A DNA stretch of 64,000 bases, taken from Flavobacterium gawalongense. Its GTDB lineage: Bacteria; Bacteroidota; Bacteroidia; Flavobacteriales; Flavobacteriaceae. The DNA is taken from positions 1-64,000 of the forward strand of contig NZ_VJZP01000009.1 of assembly GCF_007097265.1 (NCBI RefSeq). Direction: 5' to 3'. Position 1 is the first letter of the stretch. Every line of letters starts with the position of its first letter. This document shows positions 1-7,924 of this stretch, one piece after another. The notes below the pieces were generated by a model. The model was not told where the DNA came from. It saw only the letters and a list, made by a program, of their open reading frames with translations, and did not search any database. The position numbers and the translations under genes are program-made.

Positions 1-197
1 ATTTATGCTTTATAAATGTACAAACGACGAAAATTGTATTCGAAATGATTTTAGTCCGCATTACGGATAGTCATAAATTTTTTTATTGAATTTCATTTGG
101 CTAACATGGATCAGTTGATAGGTTTGTTATAATTACTTGTTTTTTTTAAAGCATTAAAAATCAGTATGTTAATTGTGAGTTAAACTGCTCTTTTAGA

Positions 198-228
198 TTT
201 GTTTGAAATAGAATTCGCCTTATCTTTG
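198..228 (+). promoter_or_regulatory. Promoter of sRNA copy 1
   Basis: TTTG at 198-201, a 19-nt spacer, then TATCTTTG at 221-228. This matches the Bacteroidetes primary sigma-factor consensus (TTTG near -33, TANNTTTG near -7). Transcription should begin near 234. Confidence 0.8.
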
Positions 229-233
229 AGTAT

Positions 234-366
234 GGTTTTGGTTTGTTCTTGAGTATGGCCATCTGCAAAGAGTAGCGTATTTGATAGTTAGTTGTATCGA
301 AAGGTATAACTGATAATAACAAACCAAAGTCTGAATCGGAGGCCCTTTAAAAAGGCCTCCTTTTTT
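234..366 (+). ncRNA. Small structured RNA, copy 1 of 4
   Basis: The predicted transcript is about 133 nt. Bases 234-247 pair with 318-331 to form a 14-bp closing stem (two wobble pairs). Bases 291-298 and 303-310 form an 8-bp hairpin capped by a GAAA tetraloop. A short CTGC/GTAG hairpin may form in the left arm at 264-276. The 3' end is an intrinsic terminator, GGAGGCC (338-344) with GGCCTCC (354-360) and a T-run at 361-366. Size, own promoter, closing stem and tandem multiplicity make a flavobacterial 6S-type RNA (6S-Flavo, formerly the Flavo-1 motif) the leading family guess. That is inference; I could not compare it with the covariance model. Confidence 0.8.
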
Positions 367-547
367 GTGGTTATTTCTCCAGTATGGACTTTTTAAAAAT
401 TTGATTTTTTGAAAATAATTACCATAAATCTTTTTATTAGATTTTACTTGGCTAACATAGATCAGTTGATGCGTTTTAGTATAGGTATTGCTTTTTAAAG
501 CATTAAAAATAAATATGTTAATTACGAGTTAAAGTGCTATATTAGAA

Positions 548-577
548 TTGTTTGAAATAGAATTCTCCGTATCTTTG
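548..577 (+). promoter_or_regulatory. Promoter of sRNA copy 2
   Basis: TTG at 548-550, 19-nt spacer, TATCTTTG at 570-577: same architecture and spacing as copy 1. Confidence 0.8.
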
Positions 578-582
578 AGTAT

Positions 583-715
583 GATTTTGGTTTGTTCTTG
601 AGTATGGCCATCTGCAAAGAGTAGCGTATTTGATAGTTAGTTGTATCGAAAGATATAAGCTGATAATAATAAACCAAAGTCTAAATCGGAGGTCTGTAAA
701 AAGACCTCCTTTTTT
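583..715 (+). ncRNA. Small structured RNA, copy 2 of 4
   Basis: Close to copy 1, with changes that preserve pairing. The terminator stem is GGAGGTCT (688-695) with AGACCTCC (702-709) instead of GGAGGCC/GGCCTCC, a compensatory change on both arms. The second base of the closing stem turns a G-U pair into A-U, and the GAAA hairpin turns U-G into U-A. T-run at 710-715. The pattern shows selection for RNA structure rather than a recent identical duplication. Confidence 0.8.
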
Positions 716-895
716 ATGGTTATTTCTCAAGTATAGTCTTTTTAAAATTTGATATTTTCAAAATAATTACCATGAATCCTTTATTGAATTTCATTGGACT
801 AACCTGCATTAGTTGGTAAATTTGTTGTAATTTCTACTTTTTTTAAAATATTAAAAATCAACATGTTAATTGCGAGTTAAAGTATATAATTAGAG

Positions 896-925
896 TTGTT
901 TGGAATGAAATTCACCTTATCTTTG
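896..925 (+). promoter_or_regulatory. Promoter of sRNA copy 3
   Basis: TTG at 896-898, 19-nt spacer, TATCTTTG at 918-925. Confidence 0.8.
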
Positions 926-930
926 AGTAT

Positions 931-1064
931 GATTTTGCTTTGTTCTTGAGTATGGCCATCTGCAAAGAGTAGCGTATTTGATAGTTAGTTGTATCGAAAG
1001 GTATAAGCTGATAATGACAAACCAAGGTCTGAATTGGAGGCCCTTTAAAAAGGCCTCCTTTTTT
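931..1064 (+). ncRNA. Small structured RNA, copy 3 of 4
   Basis: Near-identical core to copies 1 and 2 (the segment from GAGTATGGCC through the GAAA hairpin is shared). The closing stem keeps 13 of 14 pairs with one C-C mismatch. The terminator is GGAGGCC (1036-1042) with GGCCTCC (1052-1058) and a T-run at 1059-1064. Confidence 0.8.
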
Positions 1065-1243
1065 AGGACTAGATGCCAAAATATTAGTTTTTTTATTTTG
1101 CTTTTTTTCTAATATAATTGTATTAGAAACCTCTTTTATTAAAATTTACTAAACTAATTTTAGCGGGTAATACTGTCTTAATAACTGTGGTTTTAGTTTT
1201 ATAAAATGACTCGTTAACGATTAGTTAAAAATCTGATTTATAG

Positions 1244-1273
1244 TTGTTATGGTGGAATTAAATTGTATCTTTG
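1244..1273 (+). promoter_or_regulatory. Promoter of sRNA copy 4
   Basis: TTG at 1244-1246, 19-nt spacer, TATCTTTG at 1266-1273. The spacing is unchanged although the transcribed region has diverged. Confidence 0.75.
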
Positions 1274-1278
1274 AGTGT

Positions 1279-1417
1279 GATTTTGATTAATTACTTGATA
1301 TATCAACCTTACAATAAGATATGATAATTCAATAGTCAGCTATACAAGTTAAAGTATAAGTTAGATAATGGTAAATCAGAATCAACAATTGGAGGACCGT
1401 AAAGGTCCTCCTTTTTT
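1279..1417 (+). ncRNA. Small structured RNA, divergent copy 4
   Basis: The primary sequence differs widely from copies 1-3 but the fold is kept. Bases 1279-1288 pair with 1374-1383 (10 bp, one wobble) using different bases from the closing stem of the other copies. An ATATC/GATAT stem replaces the left-arm hairpin, and TATAC/GTATA replaces the GAAA hairpin. The terminator is GGAGGACC (1391-1398) with GGTCCTCC (1404-1411) and a T-run at 1412-1417, a third compensatory version of the stem. It ends 12 bp before the stop codon of the convergent downstream gene. Confidence 0.7.
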
Positions 1418-1429
1418 GTTGTAAACTTT

Positions 1430-2938
1430 TTAGTGTTTCGTAACACTTTTTAAATTGTCTGGAAAATACAAATCAGATAAATGAGTAAATTCATCACCAC
1501 GCATAAAAATGTTGATATCAACATCAGTAAAACTTTTTTTACCAGCGGCAGCCAGAAGTTCGTTGGCAGCATGCAGGGTGTTTTTATGAAAATAAAAGAC
1601 CCGTTCTGATTTATCAGTTACGACCAATCCTTTCATTAGCATTTTGTTTTGGGTGGCAACTCCCGTAGGGCATTCATTAGTATTGCAGCGCAAAGCTTGA
1701 ATACAACCCAATGAAAACATGAATCCACGTGCACAATTGCACATATCAGCACCAAGCGCAACAGCTTTAAGAATGGAGTAACCGGATATGATTTTACCAC
1801 TACAAATAATACGTATCTTGTCTCGGATGCCAAAACGTACCAGTGTTTTATTGACAAAAATAAGTGCGGGTTCTAACGGCATTCCCACACCATCGGCAAA
1901 TTCAAGAGGAGCGGCTCCCGTTCCGCCTTCGGCACCATCAACAGTAATGAAATCAGGAAAACAATTTTGAACCATTATTTCTTGGCAAATCAGTTCAAAT
2001 TCGCTGGTTTCTCCAATACATAATTTGAAACCAATTGGTTTCCCATTGGACAGCAACCGTAATTTTGCAATAAATTCTACCAAACCTTTCGCATCTGAAA
2101 ATGCCGAATGGCTTGGTGGAGAAAGAATAGTAGTATGTGGTTGAACGCCCCTGATTTTAGCTATTTGTTCCGTGTTTTTTGCAGCAGGTAAAACACCGCC
2201 ATGTCCAGGTTTTGCTCCTTGCGATAATTTAATTTCGATCATTTTTACTTCTGGTAAATTTGCTTTTTCTGCAAATCTCCCTCCGTCAAAACTACCTCTA
2301 TCATCACGACAACCAAAATAACCTGTTCCTATTTGCCAAGTAATATCGCCACCTTGTTGGTGAAATTCGGTCAAACCACCTTCTCCTGTGTTGTGATAGA
2401 ATTTCCCTTTGAGAGCTCCTTTGTTTAGAGCCATGATGGCATTTTCGCTCAGGGAACCAAAGCTCATCGCAGAAATGTTTAATAATGAAGCGGAATAGGG
2501 TTGCGTACAATCAGGTCCGCCAACTAAAACTCGAGGAAGTTCTTCATTGACTGTTGCAGGAAAAATAGAATGTTTGATCCCTTCGTAACTTGATCGATTG
2601 AGGTTTAATTGTGTTCCAAATGGAGATGTTGAATCAATATTTTTTGCTCTTTGATAGGCCAGCGTTCGCTGATTTCTGGAAAAAGGTTTCCCATCGGTGG
2701 AACGTTCGATAAAATATTGCTGAATTTCAGGTGCTATCATTTCAAATAAATATCTAAAATAGCCGAATACAGGAAAGTTTCTTAAAATGGCATGTTTGTG
2801 TTGCATGCTATTGGCTAATCCAACTAATAATAGAATGGATAAAATAACTAACAAAAATAGTCCGATGTTAAAATAGAAATAAAGAACGGAAGTGATGATA
2901 AATGCAGTGATTCCTAAAACGAAAAATTTTTGTCTCAT
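1430..2938 (-). CDS. FMN-binding glutamate synthase-family protein (GltB central/FMN domain)
   Basis: 502 aa. Two hydrophobic segments lie in the first ~45 residues, so the protein is probably membrane-anchored; the rest is the synthase core of GltB without the N-terminal amidotransferase domain. The FMN-barrel signatures SAMSFGSLSENA (about 155), HNTGEGGLT, KPGHGG and DGAEGGTGAAP are all present. C412, C418 and C423 have the C-x5-C-x4-C spacing that binds the 3Fe-4S cluster in glutamate synthases. By family it should carry FMN and a cluster and use ammonia, or another partner, rather than glutamine; its true substrate is unknown. It stands alone, divergent from the kinase gene, and its 3' end abuts the sRNA array. 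Confidence 0.85.
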   Translation of the reverse strand: MRQKFFVLGITAFIITSVLYFYFNIGLFLLVILSILLLVGLANSMQHKHAILRNFPVFGYFRYLFEMIAPEIQQYFIERSTDGKPFSRNQRTLAYQRAKNIDSTSPFGTQLNLNRSSYEGIKHSIFPATVNEELPRVLVGGPDCTQPYSASLLNISAMSFGSLSENAIMALNKGALKGKFYHNTGEGGLTEFHQQGGDITWQIGTGYFGCRDDRGSFDGGRFAEKANLPEVKMIEIKLSQGAKPGHGGVLPAAKNTEQIAKIRGVQPHTTILSPPSHSAFSDAKGLVEFIAKLRLLSNGKPIGFKLCIGETSEFELICQEIMVQNCFPDFITVDGAEGGTGAAPLEFADGVGMPLEPALIFVNKTLVRFGIRDKIRIICSGKIISGYSILKAVALGADMCNCARGFMFSLGCIQALRCNTNECPTGVATQNKMLMKGLVVTDKSERVFYFHKNTLHAANELLAAAGKKSFTDVDINIFMRGDEFTHLSDLYFPDNLKSVTKH

Positions 2939-3122
2939 AATGAAAGTTATTTCAACTACTAAATTAGCAAGAAGATTGAAGATTTTGGGCTTTTAACGCT
3001 ATTATTTGAAATGAATTGTTTTATTTCACAAAATAGAAAAACACAATTTAGAAAGAGTAGTTAGAAAAACTAAAGTACTCTTTTTTACGTAAGTGTTTTT
3101 GTCTAATTGTAATTTATTAAAC

Positions 3123-5504
3123 ATGGTTAAGAAAAAATACATTCGACTTTCTATTACTTTGAAATTATTGTTTCTCATGTTGTTTTTCACAAATACTTAT
3201 TCACAATATGTATTTAGGAGTGATGCGATTCCTGAAAAAATTTCTTTACACAACTATACTACAATTACGGATGTTGGCCAAAGAAATTATAATTTTCAAT
3301 TTGTAATTGAAAATTATAATTCATTGAGCCCTAAAAAGCTTAAAACTGAAAATGATGATTTAGGCTTTACTCAAAATAATTTTTGGACCAAAACGGAACT
3401 TAAAAACCCTACAGATTTATCCTTAAAATATTACTTAGAGACTGCTAGACCAATTACAGATTTGGTAGAATTATATATTGTTGATGTAGCTTCAAGAAAA
3501 ATCACCAAAACTGTTAGTGGTGATAATATGCCGTATTATGAACGTAGTTTTGATAATCGAAAAACCATTTTTAAAATTGAAATAGCACCAAAATCCAGCT
3601 TGAAATTGTTTTTGCATCTAAAAAGTGATGGTGAAGTACTAAAAATGCCAATAAAACTGTATTCATCTGAAAGTTTTATAAGAATGCTTTCAAAGGAGCA
3701 ATTGATTTATGGAATTTTCTATGGAATTTTGGTTATTGTAGCGATAATTTACTTCTTTTTCTTTTTTGGTTTACGCGATAAAACATTTTTGTATTATAGC
3801 TTATATGTTGTTTTTGTTGGTTTATTGCAATTTTCTTTAGATGGTTTTTTCTTTCAGATCGTTACACCTCATGGCGGCTGGTTTTCAAATCATGCGGTGT
3901 TGTTTTTTGCGATAATTGCAGCTTTTTTATCTGGGAAATACAGTGAAGTGTTTTTGAAAATAAAACAACACAGCAAAATATTTTATGCGCTGTTTAACAC
4001 TAGTTATGCATTACTGTTTGTTTTATTATTTTGCGCAATACTTTTTCCTTCTGCTTTGTTGTTTTGCTATATGATGGTCAATGTGTTGGCATTGATATTT
4101 TTGATTTTGATTATTTGTTCCATTGGATACCTTTATTATAAAAAGAAGCCAATAGACTCTTTGTTTATTATTGGAATTTTCTTTTTAATTTTAGGATTTG
4201 GAGTCTTTATTCTGAATAACTTCGGTCAGGTTCCTAATAATTTTTTAACTGAAAATAGTTCTAAATTGGGTACTGGTTTAGAGATTATTTTTCTTTCTCT
4301 TTCGATGTCAAATTTAATTCGAAATCTTAAAAATGAAAAAAATGAACTGAATCGTCTTGCTTTAGTTCGTTCGGAAGAAATGAATGATTTAAAATCTTAT
4401 TTTTTATCGAATATTAGTCATGAATTAAGAACACCTTTGAATGCAATTATGAATATGATTGATTCTATTTCTGTTGAGGTTCAGGATGAAAAAATCAGAA
4501 AAAATTGCCAGATTATAAAGTATTCTTCGCATAGTTTATTGAGTTCTGTCAATGATATTTTAGATTTTTCTAAAATTGAAAAAGGAGAATTAAGGCTGGA
4601 AAATGAGCAATTTGATCCGGTACAGGTTTTGGAGCATTTGAAGAATAATGCAATCAATATCGCTAAAGATAAAGGATTAGAATTTCAGTTTTCAAAATCA
4701 GATACTATTCCTGATTTTTTAATTGGAGATGTGACCCGATTGGTACAGGTGGTGAACAACGTATTGAATAATGCCATTAAATTTACAGCCATCGGTTTTG
4801 TGAAATTTACTATCGATAGCGAGTTGAAACCTAACAATAAAGCCAGTCTGATTTTGACTGTTTCGGATTCTGGTATAGGAATTTCCAAAGATAAAATGGA
4901 CAGTATTTTTGATTCTTTCTCTCAAAATAATATCGATAATAAGCGAAAATTTGGCGGACTTGGATTAGGACTTTACATCGTTAAGACTTTGGTCGATATG
5001 CAAAACGGAACTATTGTAATGGATAGTATAATCAATGAAGGAACCAGCTGCGTTATTACAATAGATTTTGATATCTCGCCAGAAAAGAAAAAGACGGAAG
5101 TTCCGGTTAAAACTGTTATTGAAGATTTACAAGGGAAATCCCTTTTAGTAGTTGAAGACAATCCGATCAATCAAATGGTCATAAAAATGATCACCAAAAA
5201 ATGGCTAAATACGACTGTTGTTTATGCCGGCAATGGTCAGGAAGCATTGGAAGCATTTAAAATAAATCAATTTGATATTGTATTAATGGATCTTCAAATG
5301 CCAGTTATGGATGGCTATGAAGCCACGATCGCAATTAGAAATGGTGAAGCAGGAGCAGATAACAGCAATATTCCAATCATTGCGGTAACCGCTGACGTGA
5401 TGGAAACCACAAAGCAGCGTGTTAAGGAAATAGGAATGAATGATTATTTGTCTAAACCAATTAAGAAAGAAACCTTATATGAGGCAGTTAAAAGGTTAAT
5501 TTAA
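3123..5504 (+). CDS. 7TMR-DISM hybrid sensor histidine kinase with C-terminal receiver
   Basis: 793 aa from the ATG at 3123. An in-frame GTG at 3093 would add ten residues ahead of what looks like the natural signal sequence, so I prefer the ATG. Order of domains: signal peptide; a periplasmic 7TMR-DISM extracellular domain (about 30-190); seven membrane helices (about 200-395); HisKA with the phospho-accepting H433 in SHELRTPLN; HATPase_c with NNAIKFT, DSGIGI and GGLGLGL; and a receiver with phospho-acceptor D723 in MDLQMP. It senses an unknown, possibly carbohydrate-type, ligand at the inner membrane. No response-regulator output gene is adjacent. Its stop overlaps the stop of the convergent NYN gene by 4 bp. 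Confidence 0.9.
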   Translation: MVKKKYIRLSITLKLLFLMLFFTNTYSQYVFRSDAIPEKISLHNYTTITDVGQRNYNFQFVIENYNSLSPKKLKTENDDLGFTQNNFWTKTELKNPTDLSLKYYLETARPITDLVELYIVDVASRKITKTVSGDNMPYYERSFDNRKTIFKIEIAPKSSLKLFLHLKSDGEVLKMPIKLYSSESFIRMLSKEQLIYGIFYGILVIVAIIYFFFFFGLRDKTFLYYSLYVVFVGLLQFSLDGFFFQIVTPHGGWFSNHAVLFFAIIAAFLSGKYSEVFLKIKQHSKIFYALFNTSYALLFVLLFCAILFPSALLFCYMMVNVLALIFLILIICSIGYLYYKKKPIDSLFIIGIFFLILGFGVFILNNFGQVPNNFLTENSSKLGTGLEIIFLSLSMSNLIRNLKNEKNELNRLALVRSEEMNDLKSYFLSNISHELRTPLNAIMNMIDSISVEVQDEKIRKNCQIIKYSSHSLLSSVNDILDFSKIEKGELRLENEQFDPVQVLEHLKNNAINIAKDKGLEFQFSKSDTIPDFLIGDVTRLVQVVNNVLNNAIKFTAIGFVKFTIDSELKPNNKASLILTVSDSGIGISKDKMDSIFDSFSQNNIDNKRKFGGLGLGLYIVKTLVDMQNGTIVMDSIINEGTSCVITIDFDISPEKKKTEVPVKTVIEDLQGKSLLVVEDNPINQMVIKMITKKWLNTTVVYAGNGQEALEAFKINQFDIVLMDLQMPVMDGYEATIAIRNGEAGADNSNIPIIAVTADVMETTKQRVKEIGMNDYLSKPIKKETLYEAVKRLI

Positions 5505-6265
5505 CTGTAACGCAATCGAACATAAACGTGTTTAATTCCTTTTTTATCCGAATCTCTTTCATCGATTTCAAGAATATCAGTAAGAGATTTAAGCATAGGA
5601 GTTAATTTTGCAAAGCCATAATTTCTTGGGTCGAATTCAGGTTTTTTCTTCACAATGAGGTTTCCTACATCTCCAAGAAAAGCCCAGCCACTGTCATCAG
5701 CAATGTCTTCGATGGTTGATTCTATCAATTCGATGGTTTGTACATCGACTTTGTTTAAGCTTTTAGGTGTTGCTTTTTTTGCATCTGAGGCAGTTCTTTT
5801 TGGTAATTTCTTTTTAATGGCGCCATCCAAAACTTCAATATAAATAAATCTATCGCAGGCAACAATAAATGAATTGGGCGTTTTTTGTTCTCCAATTCCA
5901 ATGACTTTCATTCCGGATTCTCTCAGTCGGATTGCTAAACGTGTAAAATCAGAATCACTGGAAACAATACAAAAACCATCTACTTTATCCGAATACAATA
6001 GATCCATGGCGTCAATAATCATCGCTGAATCCGAAGAATTTTTACCCACCGTGTAACTGTATTGTTGAATAGGAGTAATGGCATGTTCCAATAAAACACT
6101 TTTCCAACCTCCGGCATTTGGTTTGGTCCAATCGGCATAAATACGTTTGGTTGTTGGTGTTCCAAATTTGGCTATTTCTTCCATCATTCCTTTCACATTA
6201 CTGTAAGGAACATTGTCAGCATCAATGAGAACGGCCAATTTTAATTCTTTTGTATCTTGTGACAT
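5501..6265 (-). CDS. NYN-domain (LabA/DUF88-type) protein with C-terminal OST-HTH/LOTUS-like region
   Basis: 254 aa. The N-terminal ~150 residues are a NYN (PIN-like) nuclease fold with the acidic residues expected for metal binding: D15 and D17 in LIDADN, the SDSAMIID segment and VSSDSDF. The C-terminal part (about 175-250: DDSGWAFLGDVG, KPEFDPRNYGF) resembles an OST-HTH/LOTUS RNA-binding domain. By family it is probably a ribonuclease or RNA-binding protein in the cytoplasm; the substrate is unknown. It stands alone and is convergent with the kinase gene. Confidence 0.85.
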   Translation of the reverse strand: MSQDTKELKLAVLIDADNVPYSNVKGMMEEIAKFGTPTTKRIYADWTKPNAGGWKSVLLEHAITPIQQYSYTVGKNSSDSAMIIDAMDLLYSDKVDGFCIVSSDSDFTRLAIRLRESGMKVIGIGEQKTPNSFIVACDRFIYIEVLDGAIKKKLPKRTASDAKKATPKSLNKVDVQTIELIESTIEDIADDSGWAFLGDVGNLIVKKKPEFDPRNYGFAKLTPMLKSLTDILEIDERDSDKKGIKHVYVRLRYS

Positions 6266-6325
6266 AAATTTCTAATGTTGAAATATTTATTCAAATATAC
6301 AAAGTTTATTCCTGAATACGCTTTT

Positions 6326-6407
6326 TAGCCCTGATCGAAACGGCATCCTTTTGTGCCGATTTTTCTTCGGCACAAAAGATACAGTGTAGAGCAGGAAATA
6401 GCTCCTC
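6326..6407 (+). repeat. Interspersed repeat with variable hairpin, copy A
   Basis: Conserved left flank TAGCCCTGAT..GCATCC, then a 12-bp hairpin CTTTTGTGCCGA / TCGGCACAAAAG (6348-6378), then GATACAG..GGAAATAGCTCC. The same flanks surround a completely different hairpin at 45707-45811 on the other strand. It is followed by TTCGACTTCGCTCAGGATGAC, another short sequence I associate with intergenic repeats of this phylum. Confidence 0.7.
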
Positions 6408-6551
6408 CCTTCGACTTCGCTCAGGATGACAAACTTTGCTTTTTACATGACACAAAGTGGGTACGAAAATAAATTTGCTTTCAATACCTTTATAAAATTT
6501 AAATAATTATTTTTGCAACTTCTTAAAATTAAAATTATTACTTGATATATT

Positions 6552-7814
6552 ATGGTAAAAGATTTATTCGAAAGGATTCAAAACAATAAAGGACCATTAG
6601 GAAAATGGGCTTCGCAAGCGGAAGGTTATTTTGTTTTTCCTAAATTGGAAGGTGAATTGGGTCCAAGAATGCAGTTTGCTGGAAAGGATGTTTTGAACTG
6701 GAGCTTGAATGACTATTTAGGTCTTGCAAATCACCCGGAAGTTCGTAAAGCAGATGCTGATGCGGCTGCACAATATGGCGCGGCTTATCCAATGGGTGCC
6801 CGTATGTTGAGTGGGCATACTAAATATCATGAACAATTAGAGAATGAGTTGGCTGCTTTTGTAATGAAAGAATCGGCTTATTTATTGAATTTTGGGTACC
6901 AAGGAATGGTGTCAATTATTGATGCTTTGGTTACTAAAAATGACGTAATTGTGTATGATGTTGATGCTCATGCTTGTATCATTGACGGAGTTCGTTTGCA
7001 TATGGGAAAACGTTTTACCTACAAGCACAATGACTTGGAGAGCATGGAGAAAAATCTTCAACGTGCTACAAAATTGGCTGCAGAAAATGGTGGAGGTATT
7101 CTTTTTATTACCGAAGGTGTTTTTGGAATGCGTGGGCAACAAGGAAAATTGAAAGAGATTGTTGCTATGAAGCAAAAATATAATTTCCGTTTGCTTGTAG
7201 ATGATGCACATGGTTTTGGAACACTTGGTGCAACAGGTGCTGGAGCAGGTGAGGAGCAAGGTGTTCAGGATGATATTGATGTTTACTTCTCAACTTTTGC
7301 AAAATCTATGGCTAATATTGGTGCTTTTGTGGCGGCTGATGCAGCAATCATTGACTACCTAAAATATAATTTGCGTTCGCAAATGTTTGCTAAAGCATTA
7401 CCAATGATTCAAACAATTGGTTCGTTGAAGCGATTGGAATTGTTGCGAAATTCATCAGAATTAAAAGATAAACTTTGGGTAATCGTTAATGCTTTACAAA
7501 GCGGATTACGTTCTAGAAATTTCAATATTGGTGATACTAATACGTGTGTTACACCAGTTTATCTTGAAGGAAGTGTGCCAGAAGCGATGGTTATGGTAAA
7601 TGATTTGAGAGAAAATTACGGAATTTTCTTGTCGATTGTGATTTATCCTGTGATTCCAAAAGGAATTATTTTGTTAAGAATGACACCTACTGCTTCACAT
7701 ACTTTAGCTGATATTGATGAAACACTAACTGCTTTTGAAGCGATCCGTGAAAAATTAGAAAACGGAACGTATAAAGAAATTGCATCACGAACTAAAGTTG
7801 ATTTGGACGCTTAG
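6552..7814 (+). CDS. PLP-dependent alpha-oxoamine synthase family acyltransferase (candidate cysteate/serine acyltransferase)
   Basis: 420 aa fold-type I aminotransferase of the KBL/BioF/SPT family, which condenses an amino acid with an acyl thioester and releases CO2. PLP residues are visible: K251 in STFAKSM (Schiff base), D in LVDDAHGFGTLG (pyridine nitrogen) and H in VDAHACIIDG (ring stacking). There are no bio or kbl genes nearby. In Flavobacterium a close member of this family makes capnine, the sulfonolipid base, from cysteate, and others make sphingoid bases from serine; which one applies here cannot be read from sequence alone. Monocistronic, followed by a strong terminator. Confidence 0.8.
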   Translation: MVKDLFERIQNNKGPLGKWASQAEGYFVFPKLEGELGPRMQFAGKDVLNWSLNDYLGLANHPEVRKADADAAAQYGAAYPMGARMLSGHTKYHEQLENELAAFVMKESAYLLNFGYQGMVSIIDALVTKNDVIVYDVDAHACIIDGVRLHMGKRFTYKHNDLESMEKNLQRATKLAAENGGGILFITEGVFGMRGQQGKLKEIVAMKQKYNFRLLVDDAHGFGTLGATGAGAGEEQGVQDDIDVYFSTFAKSMANIGAFVAADAAIIDYLKYNLRSQMFAKALPMIQTIGSLKRLELLRNSSELKDKLWVIVNALQSGLRSRNFNIGDTNTCVTPVYLEGSVPEAMVMVNDLRENYGIFLSIVIYPVIPKGIILLRMTPTASHTLADIDETLTAFEAIREKLENGTYKEIASRTKVDLDA

Positions 7815-7835
7815 TTCAGTGTTGAAGTTTTATAT

Positions 7836-7871
7836 AAAAAATCCATCAGTCTTGACTGATGGATTTTTTTT
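7836..7871 (+). terminator. Intrinsic terminator after the oxoamine synthase
   Basis: ATCCATCAGTC / GACTGATGGAT with a 2-nt loop, A-run before and 8-T run after. Confidence 0.85.
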
Positions 7872-7924
7872 GGAATGAATTTAGCTATGAATCCGTACAT
7901 TTATAAAACTAAAATGGGAAGTTT

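Larger units (their letters stand above)
72..1420 (+). repeat. Tandem array of four small-RNA transcription units (period 348-349 bp)
   Basis: The stretch between the window start and the first protein gene is four head-to-tail units. The -7 box TATCTTTG recurs at 221, 570, 918 and 1266 (spacings 349, 348, 348). Units 1-3 are alike over nearly the whole period, including the non-transcribed spacer (for example GTTAATT..GAGTTAAA upstream of each promoter and CTAAC..G..CAGTTG further up). Unit 4 keeps only promoter, fold and terminator. No convincing ORF lies in it. Bases 1-71 precede the first recognisable unit and hold nothing I recognise. Confidence 0.9.

Noticed and set aside
542-730. 62-aa minus-strand ORF in the sRNA array
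   Set aside because: It runs antisense through promoter, RNA and terminator of sRNA copy 2 and has no protein-like composition; chance ORF.
72-1420. CRISPR-like periodicity
   Set aside because: The repeat unit is 348-349 bp with promoter and terminator in each unit; no short repeats separated by unique spacers and no cas genes.
3093-3122. GTG start ten codons ahead of the 7TMR kinase
   Set aside because: The ATG at 3123 places the signal sequence at the N-terminus; the extension has no family support.
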